DNA of 11,448 nt from JABMRP01 sp964444795 (GTDB lineage Bacteria; Planctomycetota; Planctomycetia; Pirellulales; Thermoguttaceae): assembly GCA_964444795.1 (NCBI GenBank), contig CAYUIQ010000266.1, forward strand, positions 1 through 11,448, read 5' to 3'. Each line of letters opens with the position of its first letter. The first letter of the stretch is position 1. Position numbers and translations under genes: made by a program. Below the pieces are notes generated by a model. It did no database searches and had not been told where the DNA came from. It saw nothing but the letters and a program-made list of their open reading frames with translations. Below, one piece after another: positions 1 to 6,984 of the stretch.

Positions 1-62
1 CAGCCGAAGGCGCCGGCTTTCTGGACAGTGCGAAACGCCACGTGAGCCGGCGCCTTCGGCTG
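1..62. repeat. Perfect 18-bp inverted repeat with 26-nt spacer
   Basis: The left arm CAGCCGAAGGCGCCGGCT (1-18) is the exact reverse complement of the right arm at 45-62. The 26 nt between them (19-44) would form the loop. Each arm is itself a small imperfect palindrome (AGCCG, 7 nt, CGGCT), as in REP-type elements. It lies about 75 bp beyond the stop codon of the minus-strand DUF368 gene, so it could act as a terminator-like or mRNA-stabilising structure for that transcript. There is no clear T-tract, so a dispersed palindromic repeat is equally likely. The arm may extend beyond base 1. Confidence 0.75.
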
Positions 63-137
63 GGCGTTAAACAAGTGTGCTCCTGCCCCACGAGAGCACG
101 ACGTGCCATTCTACCTCCGCCGGGAAGCGGCGTCCAA

Positions 138-1076
138 TCAGTCGCCCGACGGGTGGCGACTAGAGAGCCACTCGATGGTGAAGACGAAGGCGACCGCGGC
201 CAGCGCGAGGAGGATGACCCACGTGACCTGTAAATCCCAGACGGGCGGCCAGGCGTTTTCGGCTTGTTCGTGTCGGAGGTCGATGTGCTGGCCCGCCTTG
301 AAAGGCCAGATCTTGCGCAGCGACCCGATCATGAAACCGCAAAGGACGGCCAGCGTGCGGAATCGGTAGTGGGCCAACAGCCAGCGGAGCAGCTTGCTGA
401 ACCCCAGCAGTCCGACGCAGCAGCCTGTGGCAAAGACCGTTAGCGTCAAGAGATGGCTCGCGGTCACCTGGCCATGCACCAGATCGCGGATCACGCCCAG
501 GATGTGGTCGTATTTGCCCATCACCAGGAGGATAAACGCTCCGCTGATACCGGGAAGGATCATGGCGCAGATGGCTACCATGCCGCAAAGGAAGATGTAA
601 CCGCGGCCTGCATATCCACCCATGAACGGTTGGGCAACCAACCAGAAGGCCAACGCGCCGCCGGCCAGGATCAAGACAAAGTTGAGCACGTCGCGCTGCT
701 CGATCATCCGGGCGACCAGCAGGCTGGAGGCCAAGATCAACCCGAAGAATACGGCCAGCGTGAATTGGAGTTGATTCTCCAGCAGGTAGTTCATCAAGGT
801 GGCCAGCGTAGCGACGGCCAAAAGGATGCCGGTCCCCAGCGCCACGAGAAACCGCAGATCGACATGTTCAGCGGCCTGCCCCCACTCTCTCTTGCGTAAA
901 TGGCCCAGGAAAGTCAGGTCGAAATGGCTGATGGCCGTGACTAATCGGGGATAGATTCCCAGGATGAGGGCAACGGTACCGCCGGACACGCCGGGGATGA
1001 TGTCGGCGCCACCCATTAGTACCCCTCGAATGGAGTGCTTCAGATCGGTGGAAAGAGAGGTTTTCACTTCGGCCAT
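138..1076 (-). CDS. DUF368 family membrane protein (PopT-like undecaprenyl-phosphate translocase)
   Basis: This is a polytopic inner-membrane protein of about 312 residues. It shows the two family signature loops: GGADIIPGVSGGT at residues 22-34 and AMILPGISGAFILLVMGKY at 171-189, which form an internal duplication. Hydrophobic segments run through the rest of the chain. DUF368 proteins (PopT in Vibrio and Staphylococcus work) are established candidates for returning the C55-P lipid carrier across the membrane for peptidoglycan and other envelope polymers; the substrate here is inferred from the family. The reading frame extends to a GTG at 1103, nine codons upstream. I prefer the ATG at 1076 because the extra residues are not family-like, but neither start has a convincing Shine-Dalgarno sequence. 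The gene stands alone, divergent from ispE. Confidence 0.9.
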   Translation of the reverse strand: MAEVKTSLSTDLKHSIRGVLMGGADIIPGVSGGTVALILGIYPRLVTAISHFDLTFLGHLRKREWGQAAEHVDLRFLVALGTGILLAVATLATLMNYLLENQLQFTLAVFFGLILASSLLVARMIEQRDVLNFVLILAGGALAFWLVAQPFMGGYAGRGYIFLCGMVAICAMILPGISGAFILLVMGKYDHILGVIRDLVHGQVTASHLLTLTVFATGCCVGLLGFSKLLRWLLAHYRFRTLAVLCGFMIGSLRKIWPFKAGQHIDLRHEQAENAWPPVWDLQVTWVILLALAAVAFVFTIEWLSSRHPSGD

Positions 1077-1103
1077 GGTGGACAGGTTCCCGGTGCGGGG
1101 CAC

Positions 1104-1399
1104 GGTGGAATGGGGTGATTATGAGTGAGGTGGTATTGTAGGGTGGATGGTTTGCCAGGGGAATCGCAGATCGGTGGTGCCATTTCCGTCGGTTATCGCC
1201 CAATGACGCCCTTTGGGCTGAAATGGTAGCTGAAGTCGCCAGACTTTGGGCACGTCGTTTTCGCATCGTCGGCGGTGACGTGGGCTGAGGACGGGAACCC
1301 GATGTGCTCGATCAGGGGCGTTGTACTTCGCCCTGTTTATGCATCCTTACATGACTTAGCGTAAACCGCTGGTGGGGGGGATCCTGATGGCTATCCATG
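1104..1399. other. Intergenic region between divergent DUF368 gene and ispE
   Basis: About 300 bp without a credible gene. The minus-strand reading frame crossing it lacks any recognisable domain and runs into the DUF368 gene in another frame. It should carry the DUF368 promoter on the minus strand. TACAAT-like (1135-1140) and CATAAT-like (1118-1123) -10 boxes can be seen there, but neither has a good -35. A small GGGCG/CGCCC hairpin occurs at 1316-1333. Nothing else was recognised. Confidence 0.5.
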
Positions 1400-1428
1400 T
1401 TGACTGTCAGGAGGAAAAGCGATAAAAT
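1400..1428 (+). promoter_or_regulatory. Sigma70-type promoter for ispE-spoVG
   Basis: The -35 box TTGACT (1400-1405) and the -10 box TAAAAT (1423-1428) are separated by exactly 17 nt. Transcription would begin near 1435. That places a GTG candidate start at 1438 practically at the transcript 5' end and favours an ispE start further downstream, around 1510-1576. Confidence 0.65.
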
Positions 1429-1545
1429 TCCCCAAGAGTGTCTCGTGCGCTAGTCGTCGAATCAGCAAGGCCTTCGGTATCCGGTGTTTTTTCCGCGTAT
1501 TGCGGGCAAATGCCTATGGTGGTGGCGGTTGGCCACCGAACGAAC

Positions 1546-2454
1546 ATGATTGTCGAACGTCGCGCGTCGAATTGGATGATTCAGGCGCCGGCGAAATTGA
1601 ACTTATCCTTCGAGGTACTGAATCGACGTGAGGACGGATACCATGAGATCGAAACGCTCATGGTTCCGATCGACTTATACGACACGCTCATTTTCAAGGA
1701 GGAATCGACCAGGACGGTTGAATTGACGTGTGCGGCGGCTTCGTATCCGGGCGGTTCGCTGATGCCAGCGGGAGAGGCCATTCCGGAGGGTGCCGACAAC
1801 CTCGTCGTGCGGGCGGTGGAGTTGTTGCGCCAGCGGGCGAAAGTCAATTGGGGTGCAACGATCCGGCTGGTGAAGCGAATTCCCGCGGGAGCGGGACTAG
1901 GCGGTGGTTCGAGCGATGCCGCGGCTGCCCTGATGGCGGCCAATCGGTGTTGGGGCCTCGGCCTGTCGAGAGCGGAACTGGCTGAGTTGGCCGCGGAGCT
2001 GGGTAGTGACGTGCCGTTCTTTCTTTGGCCGGGCGCGGCGGTCTGTCGCGGGCGGGGAGAACGCGTCGAGCCGATTTCCGCTGTCGGTCCGCTGCACTTT
2101 GTTGTCGTTCGTCCTCCCGCGGGGCTGTCGACCGCGGCGGTCTACGAAGCCTGTCACGTCGCCGATCGTCCCGTTGGGATCGAACCGATCCTGGATGCCT
2201 TGACTCGCGGAAACTTGTCTGAAGCCGGCCGGCGGTTGGCCAATCGTTTGCGGCCTGCCGCCGCGCAGCTTTGTCCTTGGATCGAGCGGCTGCGCAGCGA
2301 GTTGGCCCGACTGGATTTCCTTGGACACGAGATGAGCGGAAGTGGAACGTGTTACTTTGGGCTATGTCGTCATGTACGTCACGCCAAGCGCCTGGCACGA
2401 AATTTGGAGGCGCGCGGCCTAGGGACTGTCTTTCTCGTTCGCAGTAGCCGTTGA
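1546..2454 (+). CDS. ispE: 4-diphosphocytidyl-2-C-methyl-D-erythritol kinase (IspE)
   Basis: A cytosolic GHMP-family kinase that phosphorylates the 2-hydroxyl of CDP-ME with ATP, the fourth step of the MEP route to IPP and DMAPP. Numbered from the ATG at 1546 (302 residues), APAKLNL holds the catalytic-region Lys17. PAGAGLGGGSSDAA at 113-126 is the glycine/serine-rich ATP loop, LGSDVPFF carries the candidate catalytic Asp155, and MSGSGTCYFG from 263 is the C-terminal GHMP motif. Start choice is uncertain: in-frame alternatives are GTG 1438, ATG 1510 and ATG 1576. The family N-terminus begins just before APAKLN and a promoter lies at 1400-1428, so 1546 or 1576 is preferred; no start has a clear Shine-Dalgarno sequence. 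spoVG follows 25 bp after the stop and is probably in the same operon. Confidence 0.93.
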   Translation: MIVERRASNWMIQAPAKLNLSFEVLNRREDGYHEIETLMVPIDLYDTLIFKEESTRTVELTCAAASYPGGSLMPAGEAIPEGADNLVVRAVELLRQRAKVNWGATIRLVKRIPAGAGLGGGSSDAAAALMAANRCWGLGLSRAELAELAAELGSDVPFFLWPGAAVCRGRGERVEPISAVGPLHFVVVRPPAGLSTAAVYEACHVADRPVGIEPILDALTRGNLSEAGRRLANRLRPAAAQLCPWIERLRSELARLDFLGHEMSGSGTCYFGLCRHVRHAKRLARNLEARGLGTVFLVRSSR

Positions 2455-2466
2455 CTTGCCGAAACG

Positions 2467-2472
2467 AAGGAG
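2467..2472 (+). promoter_or_regulatory. Shine-Dalgarno site of spoVG
   Basis: AAGGAG lies 7 nt before the GTG at 2480. This settles the spoVG start in favour of the GTG over the in-frame TTG at 2456, which falls directly after the ispE stop and has no such site. It is one of the few strong ribosome binding sites in the window. Confidence 0.75.
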
Positions 2473-2479
2473 AACTGCC

Positions 2480-3103
2480 GTGGAAATCACCGAGGTTCGC
2501 ATCAAACTCATGGAAGAGCCGGGCGAGCGACTGAAGGCCTTCTGTTCGATCACGTTCGACGACAGTTTCGTCGTGCGCGACCTGAAGATCATCGAGGGGA
2601 CCAATGGGCCTTTCGTGGCCATGCCCAGTCGCAAGCTCACCTCTCACTGTCCGAACTGCGGCTGCAAGAACCACCTCCGGGCGGCACATTGCAACCAATG
2701 TGGAATTCGCATGAGGCAGGAGTCGAGCGTCAAGGACGAAGACGGTCGGGTCAAACTCTACGCGGACATCGCGCACCCGATTAACTCGGCGTGCCGCGAA
2801 ATGATTCAGCAGCGGGTCATCGAGGCATTTTCCGAGGAACAGGGGATGGCGGTCGAGCCCGACTACGTGTCGAGTTACGACGACTTCGACCACGCCCCCG
2901 CCGAGCCCGCTCCCGCGGCCCAGCCCAGTGCTCCGCCGGCACCCGCCGCTGCGCCGCCGGAGGAACAAGTCCAGCCGGCCGCGACTTCGTCCCAAGCTCA
3001 AATCCAACCGGCCGAGAAACCTCGCGGCCCGCACAAAGCGTCCGAGGTCAGGCCCGAGCCGTCGCGTGCCAAGGACGATTCCTTCGGTGCCGGTGTGTTC
3101 TGA
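2480..3103 (+). CDS. spoVG: SpoVG family protein with inserted zinc ribbon and Ala/Pro-rich tail
   Basis: 207 residues, about twice the length of Bacillus SpoVG, a small site-specific DNA/RNA-binding regulator. The SpoVG fold is evident: EITEVRIKLM at the start, a strand region ending in FVAMPS (45-50), then DIAHPINS (96-103) and a helix. In ordinary SpoVG a short loop joins those last two motifs. Here about 45 residues are inserted, with four cysteines in a CxxC...CxxC pattern (Cys57, Cys60, Cys71, Cys74), a likely zinc ribbon. After residue 138 comes an Ala/Pro/Gln-rich, probably disordered tail ending in KDDSFGAGVF. The GTG start is set by its Shine-Dalgarno site. The role is inferred as nucleic-acid binding; targets in this lineage are unknown. 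Its place after ispE matches the Bacillus gene neighbourhood. Confidence 0.9.
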   Translation: MEITEVRIKLMEEPGERLKAFCSITFDDSFVVRDLKIIEGTNGPFVAMPSRKLTSHCPNCGCKNHLRAAHCNQCGIRMRQESSVKDEDGRVKLYADIAHPINSACREMIQQRVIEAFSEEQGMAVEPDYVSSYDDFDHAPAEPAPAAQPSAPPAPAAAPPEEQVQPAATSSQAQIQPAEKPRGPHKASEVRPEPSRAKDDSFGAGVF

Positions 3104-3110
3104 GCGGGCC

Positions 3111-3129
3111 GGCCTACGCGAAGTAGGCC
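3111..3129. terminator. Hairpin on the spoVG/purQ convergent junction, possible bidirectional terminator
   Basis: GGCCTAC (3111-3117) and GTAGGCC (3123-3129) form a perfect 7-bp stem around a GCGAA loop. An outer GCGG/CCGC pairing (3104-3107 with 3131-3134) could extend it across an internal loop. It begins 7 bp after the spoVG stop and contains the purQ stop codon. No T-run follows on either strand, so intrinsic termination is unproven; it may instead protect 3' ends. Confidence 0.4.
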
Positions 3130-3899
3130 ACCGCGTTGGTGAAAACGGCGAGCCCGTCGCCCGGGTCGCTCGCTTTGTTGCGCGTCCACCGAGGGTGGTG
3201 CGTGGCGTCGATATGACGCTCCGGATGGGGCATCATTCCCAGCACGCGGCCCGTCGCGTCGCACATCCCGGCCGTATCGGCCATCGAGCCGTTGGGATTG
3301 TCGGGATACGGCACCGCAGCGTCCGCCTCTCGCCCATCCAACGGCCGATATCGCAGCACGAGTTGCCCGGCCGTCTCCAGCCGCCGGAGCACTCCACGAT
3401 CGGCACCAACGAACTTCCCCTCGGCATGGGCCACCGGTAGATACATCCTGTCGATGCCGCGCAAGAAGACACACTTCGATCCGTCGGCGGCCAGTTGCAC
3501 CCAGCGATCCTCGAACTTGCCCGAGTCGTTCCAGGCCAGCGTGGCCGTCGGTTGCCGTTCGTGGTTCCCCTCATCCAGCAAGCCCGACTTCAAGAGCACC
3601 TGGAATCCGTTGCAGATCCCCAGGATGAGCTTTTCGGCCGCCTTGAAGGCTTCCAGCCGGTCGGCCAGATGGTGCCGGATCTGATTGCCGAGGATTCGCC
3701 CGGCGGCCACGTCGTCGCCATAGCTAAACCCGCCGGGAAGGCAGAGGATCTGGAATCCCTGGAGCACCTCGGGGTTCTCCAGAACGCGATTGACGTGCAA
3801 CATCTCGGCCCGCGCACCGGCCCGCTCAAACGCGAAGGCCGTCTCCGCGTCGCAATTGGTGCCCGGGGCCCGTAATACGAGAACGCTGGGGCGTGTCAT
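3114..3899 (-). CDS. purQ: Phosphoribosylformylglycinamidine synthase, glutaminase subunit PurQ
   Basis: A class I glutamine amidotransferase of 261 residues that frees ammonia from glutamine for PurL in the fourth step of de novo purine synthesis (FGAR to FGAM). Visible motifs are APGTNCD near the start, PGGFSYGDD (oxyanion region, 55-63), the nucleophile Cys96 in GICNGFQ, and the His225/Glu227 pair in PHPERH. ATG start; no clear Shine-Dalgarno sequence. It lies 46 bp after the purL stop on the same strand, so the two are probably one transcript making the two parts of one enzyme. The downstream end converges with spoVG across 10 bp. Confidence 0.96.
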   Translation of the reverse strand: MTRPSVLVLRAPGTNCDAETAFAFERAGARAEMLHVNRVLENPEVLQGFQILCLPGGFSYGDDVAAGRILGNQIRHHLADRLEAFKAAEKLILGICNGFQVLLKSGLLDEGNHERQPTATLAWNDSGKFEDRWVQLAADGSKCVFLRGIDRMYLPVAHAEGKFVGADRGVLRRLETAGQLVLRYRPLDGREADAAVPYPDNPNGSMADTAGMCDATGRVLGMMPHPERHIDATHHPRWTRNKASDPGDGLAVFTNAVAYFA

Positions 3900-3945
3900 G
3901 GATGGATCGGAAATCTGGGGTTCGGGGGTTTTGTGTAAAACGGCG

Positions 3946-6900
3946 TTACCATCGCAAGGGCTTCTGCCACGCCTCTTTCAAGGCGTTCAACTCAGCTTCG
4001 ATCACCAGCGGCGCGGCAATTTCGTCGGTGGAGTTGCCGTTGTCGTCGGGAAGGGGGCGCGGCACGCCGATGATTTCCAACTGGCCCGAGTCGACCACTT
4101 CGCCGACCAGCCCACACGTCACGCCGGCCATGGCCGCCTCGAACGCGTCGACCTGCTCGGGCCGCACCTCACAGAGAAATCGGGTGTTCGATTCGGAAAA
4201 CAGGAGGATGGTTGTGGCTTCCGGGTAGGTGGCCAGGGGGTGAAGTTCCTCGCGGCCCACCTTTGGGGCCAACTTTTTCCATTCGGCCTTTGCTTGGTCG
4301 TCCGGCTCGAGGTCGTGGGGCACCTGGCCGAGGAACAGCCGGGCGCCCAGCTCACCGGCGAAGGCCATCTCGGCGGCGGCGACGGCCAACCCGCCTTCGC
4401 TCAGATCGTGGCAACCGCGAACCAGACCGGCATCGATCGCCTTGTGCAGCGTGGCAAACGTGTCTCGCGCCCGCCGGGGGTCGACCTGGGGCACTTGCCC
4501 GCCGCCGACTGATTGGACCCGGGTGAAATGCGAACCGCCCATCTCATCGCGGGTTAGCCCGACCTGGTAGAGGAAGTTGCCCGGCTCCTTTAAGTCCATC
4601 GTCACGCAACGCCGCACGTCGTCGACCTGGCCCAAGGCGCTAATCAACAGCGAGGGTGGGATGGCGATCGGCTCCTCGGCACCCTCGGGCCGGAATTCGT
4701 TGTTGAGGCTATCCTTGCCGCTGATAAAGGGTGTCTTCAGCACGGTAGCCACGTCGTAACAGGCCAGGGCCGCGCGGACCAGCGAGCCGAGCGTCTCGGG
4801 CCGGTCGGTGTTGCCCCAGCAGAAGTTGTCCAAGATGGCGATCCGCGCCGGATCGGCTCCCACGGCCACGCAGTTGCGCACCGCCTCGTCGATCGCGCTG
4901 GCGGCCATGGCGTAGGTGTCGAAATCGCCGTAGCAGGGGTTCATGCCGCAAGAGATGACAACGCCTCGCTGTGAATCGAGCACCGGTCGCAACACGGCCG
5001 CGTCGCCGGGGCCGTCGTTGGCGGCACCGACCAGCGGCTTGATCACGCTGCCGCCCTGCACCTCGTGGTCGTACTGGCGGATAACCCATTCCTTGCTGGC
5101 CACGTTGAGCGAGCCAAGAATGGCCAGCAGTTCTTCGGTATAGTCCCAAGAAAATCTCTCCGGCAATCGCATCGGCACGATCGGCGGCGGTTCGTATGTG
5201 GCTTGACGCACGACCGGGGGGCGGCCGTCGTGGAGAAATTCCATCGTCACCTCGCCCACCGGCTGGTCGTTGTATTTCAACCGCAGCTTTCCCGTGGGCA
5301 CGAACTGGCCGATCGCGGTGGCCTCGACGTCTTCGGCGGCGCAGAGGGCGGAGAATTCGTCCCAACGCTCCGGCGGCACGGCAAAGACCATCCGCTCCTG
5401 GGCCTCGGAGATCCATATCTCGGTATAGGAAAGTCCTTCATACTTGACGGGCGCCCGGTCGAGCCAGACTTCGGCCCCGATCTTCTCACCCATCTCGCCC
5501 ACGGCGCTGGAAAACCCGCCGGCGCCGCAATCGGTCACCGCGTTGTACAGCCCGCGGTCACGGGCGACCAGCATGACGTCCAAGAGCATCTTCTCGGTGA
5601 TGGCGTTGCCGATCTGCACGGCACCGCCGGAGAGGGTGTCGCTCTGGTGCGTCAATTCGGCCGAACTGAAGGTCGCGCCGTGGATTCCGTCGCGTCCGGT
5701 CCGTCCGCCGACGGCCACGGCAAGATCGCCCGGCTTGGGCTCCTTGAACGACATTTCGCGGGGGATCAAGCCGACGTTGCCGCAATAGACCAGCGGATTA
5801 CCCAGATAGCGAGGATCGAAGTACAGGGCTCCGTTGACCGTGGGGATGCCCATGCGATTGCCGTAGTCGCGTACCCCGCCCACGACTCCTTGCATCACGC
5901 GCCGCGGGTGCAGTACGCCCCTGGGCAATTCGCCGGCGGGCATGTCGGGCGGAGCGAAGCAAAAGACGTCGGTATTGCAGATCGGCTTGGCCCCCATACC
6001 GGTACCCATCGGATCGCGAATCACGCCGCCGATGCCCGTATTGGCGCCGCCGTAGGGTTCCAAGGCGGAGGGGTGGTTGTGCGTTTCGACCTTGAACACG
6101 ACGTTGAATTTCTCGTCGAAGCGGACGATGCCCGCGTTATCCTCGAACACGCCGACGCACCAATCGTCGTCGCCGGCCTGACGGCGTATTTCTTGAGTGG
6201 CGGCAAAGATCGTCTCGCGGAGCATATTCTCGAAACTTCGCTCGCCTTGGGGGTCCGTGTAGCGGATCCGCCCGGCCAGCGTCTTGTGACTGCAATGTTC
6301 GCTCCAGGTCTGGGCGATCGTCTCCAACTCGATGTCGGTCGGGTCACGCCTTAGCGTGCGAAAATGGGCCTGAATCGTCTGCATCTCGACCAGCGACAGG
6401 TAGAGCTGTCCCTCAAGGGCCAGCTTCTCCAGCGACGCGTCGTCCATCGCCAGCAAGGGCACCTCGATCCGCCGGAAATCGTAAGGCGAGCCGAGTTCGA
6501 GATGCGCAAAGGGCAACGGGCCGACGATCACCTGCTCGATGGCGTCGTTGGCCAGGATCTTAGTGACTAGGGTGGCGAGTTGTTCGTCGCCGATCGGGGC
6601 GATCCAGTATTTCTTCAGTGTGCGCACCGCATCGGCCGCGATTCCCATGTCGGCCATGGCCGCTTGGGCGCTCTGGGCGACCGGATCGGTCACGCCCGGC
6701 TTGGGCAGGACGTGGACCAGCGTCGGCAAGTCGTCGGGTGGTTGGACCAGGGCCGCGTCGCCAACCGGGGCCACGACCGCGCGTTCGACCACGGCATCGG
6801 CCAGCAGTTCGGTCGCCGCTCGGCTGACCTGCTCGTGGTTCAACTCGCCTTGTATGAGGTATCCCCGCGCGGCGCAGAGGCGAAGTTTGCCGTTGGAGGC

Positions 6901-6984
6901 AAGGTCGGCCGCGTCGCCGGCCACCTGCTCGGCGGCAAGGTTGGTTTGACCGTCGGCCGGATAAATGTCAACTTCCCAGAGCAT
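3946..6984 (-). CDS. purL: Phosphoribosylformylglycinamidine synthase, PurS-like/PurL fusion
   Basis: A 1012-residue synthetase that uses ATP and PurQ-derived ammonia to turn FGAR into FGAM. This is longer than Bacillus-type PurL (about 740) and shorter than the single-chain enterobacterial form (about 1300). Residues 1-75 (VDIYPA, then RGYLIQG) and 88-158 (HVLPKPGVTDP to DAIEQVIVGPLP) each resemble a PurS unit. This matches the PurS-dimer-like N-domain of large PurL. The linker region with TWSEHCSHKT follows (226-235), then ETHNHPSALEPYGGANTG (299-316), GGRTGRDGIHGATFSS (425-440), DCGAGGFSSAVGEMGEK (484-500) and, in the second half, CHDLSEGGLAVAAAEMAF. There is no C-terminal glutaminase; PurQ is encoded next. 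The ATG lies inside the tyrA 3' end (17-bp overlap), suggesting translational coupling. Confidence 0.96.
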   Translation of the reverse strand: MLWEVDIYPADGQTNLAAEQVAGDAADLASNGKLRLCAARGYLIQGELNHEQVSRAATELLADAVVERAVVAPVGDAALVQPPDDLPTLVHVLPKPGVTDPVAQSAQAAMADMGIAADAVRTLKKYWIAPIGDEQLATLVTKILANDAIEQVIVGPLPFAHLELGSPYDFRRIEVPLLAMDDASLEKLALEGQLYLSLVEMQTIQAHFRTLRRDPTDIELETIAQTWSEHCSHKTLAGRIRYTDPQGERSFENMLRETIFAATQEIRRQAGDDDWCVGVFEDNAGIVRFDEKFNVVFKVETHNHPSALEPYGGANTGIGGVIRDPMGTGMGAKPICNTDVFCFAPPDMPAGELPRGVLHPRRVMQGVVGGVRDYGNRMGIPTVNGALYFDPRYLGNPLVYCGNVGLIPREMSFKEPKPGDLAVAVGGRTGRDGIHGATFSSAELTHQSDTLSGGAVQIGNAITEKMLLDVMLVARDRGLYNAVTDCGAGGFSSAVGEMGEKIGAEVWLDRAPVKYEGLSYTEIWISEAQERMVFAVPPERWDEFSALCAAEDVEATAIGQFVPTGKLRLKYNDQPVGEVTMEFLHDGRPPVVRQATYEPPPIVPMRLPERFSWDYTEELLAILGSLNVASKEWVIRQYDHEVQGGSVIKPLVGAANDGPGDAAVLRPVLDSQRGVVISCGMNPCYGDFDTYAMAASAIDEAVRNCVAVGADPARIAILDNFCWGNTDRPETLGSLVRAALACYDVATVLKTPFISGKDSLNNEFRPEGAEEPIAIPPSLLISALGQVDDVRRCVTMDLKEPGNFLYQVGLTRDEMGGSHFTRVQSVGGGQVPQVDPRRARDTFATLHKAIDAGLVRGCHDLSEGGLAVAAAEMAFAGELGARLFLGQVPHDLEPDDQAKAEWKKLAPKVGREELHPLATYPEATTILLFSESNTRFLCEVRPEQVDAFEAAMAGVTCGLVGEVVDSGQLEIIGVPRPLPDDNGNSTDEIAAPLVIEAELNALKEAWQKPLRW

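Noticed and set aside
868..1266. Minus-strand frame extending into the gap upstream of the DUF368 gene
   Set aside because: No domain, no ribosome site, and its second half is out-of-frame DUF368 coding sequence.
1844..3034. Minus-strand open frame of 396 codons
   Set aside because: It lies across ispE and spoVG, both firmly identified; its Arg-rich product has no recognisable domain.
5065..6354. Plus-strand open frame of 429 codons
   Set aside because: It is antisense to the conserved core of purL, has no domain and simply mirrors GC-rich codon bias.
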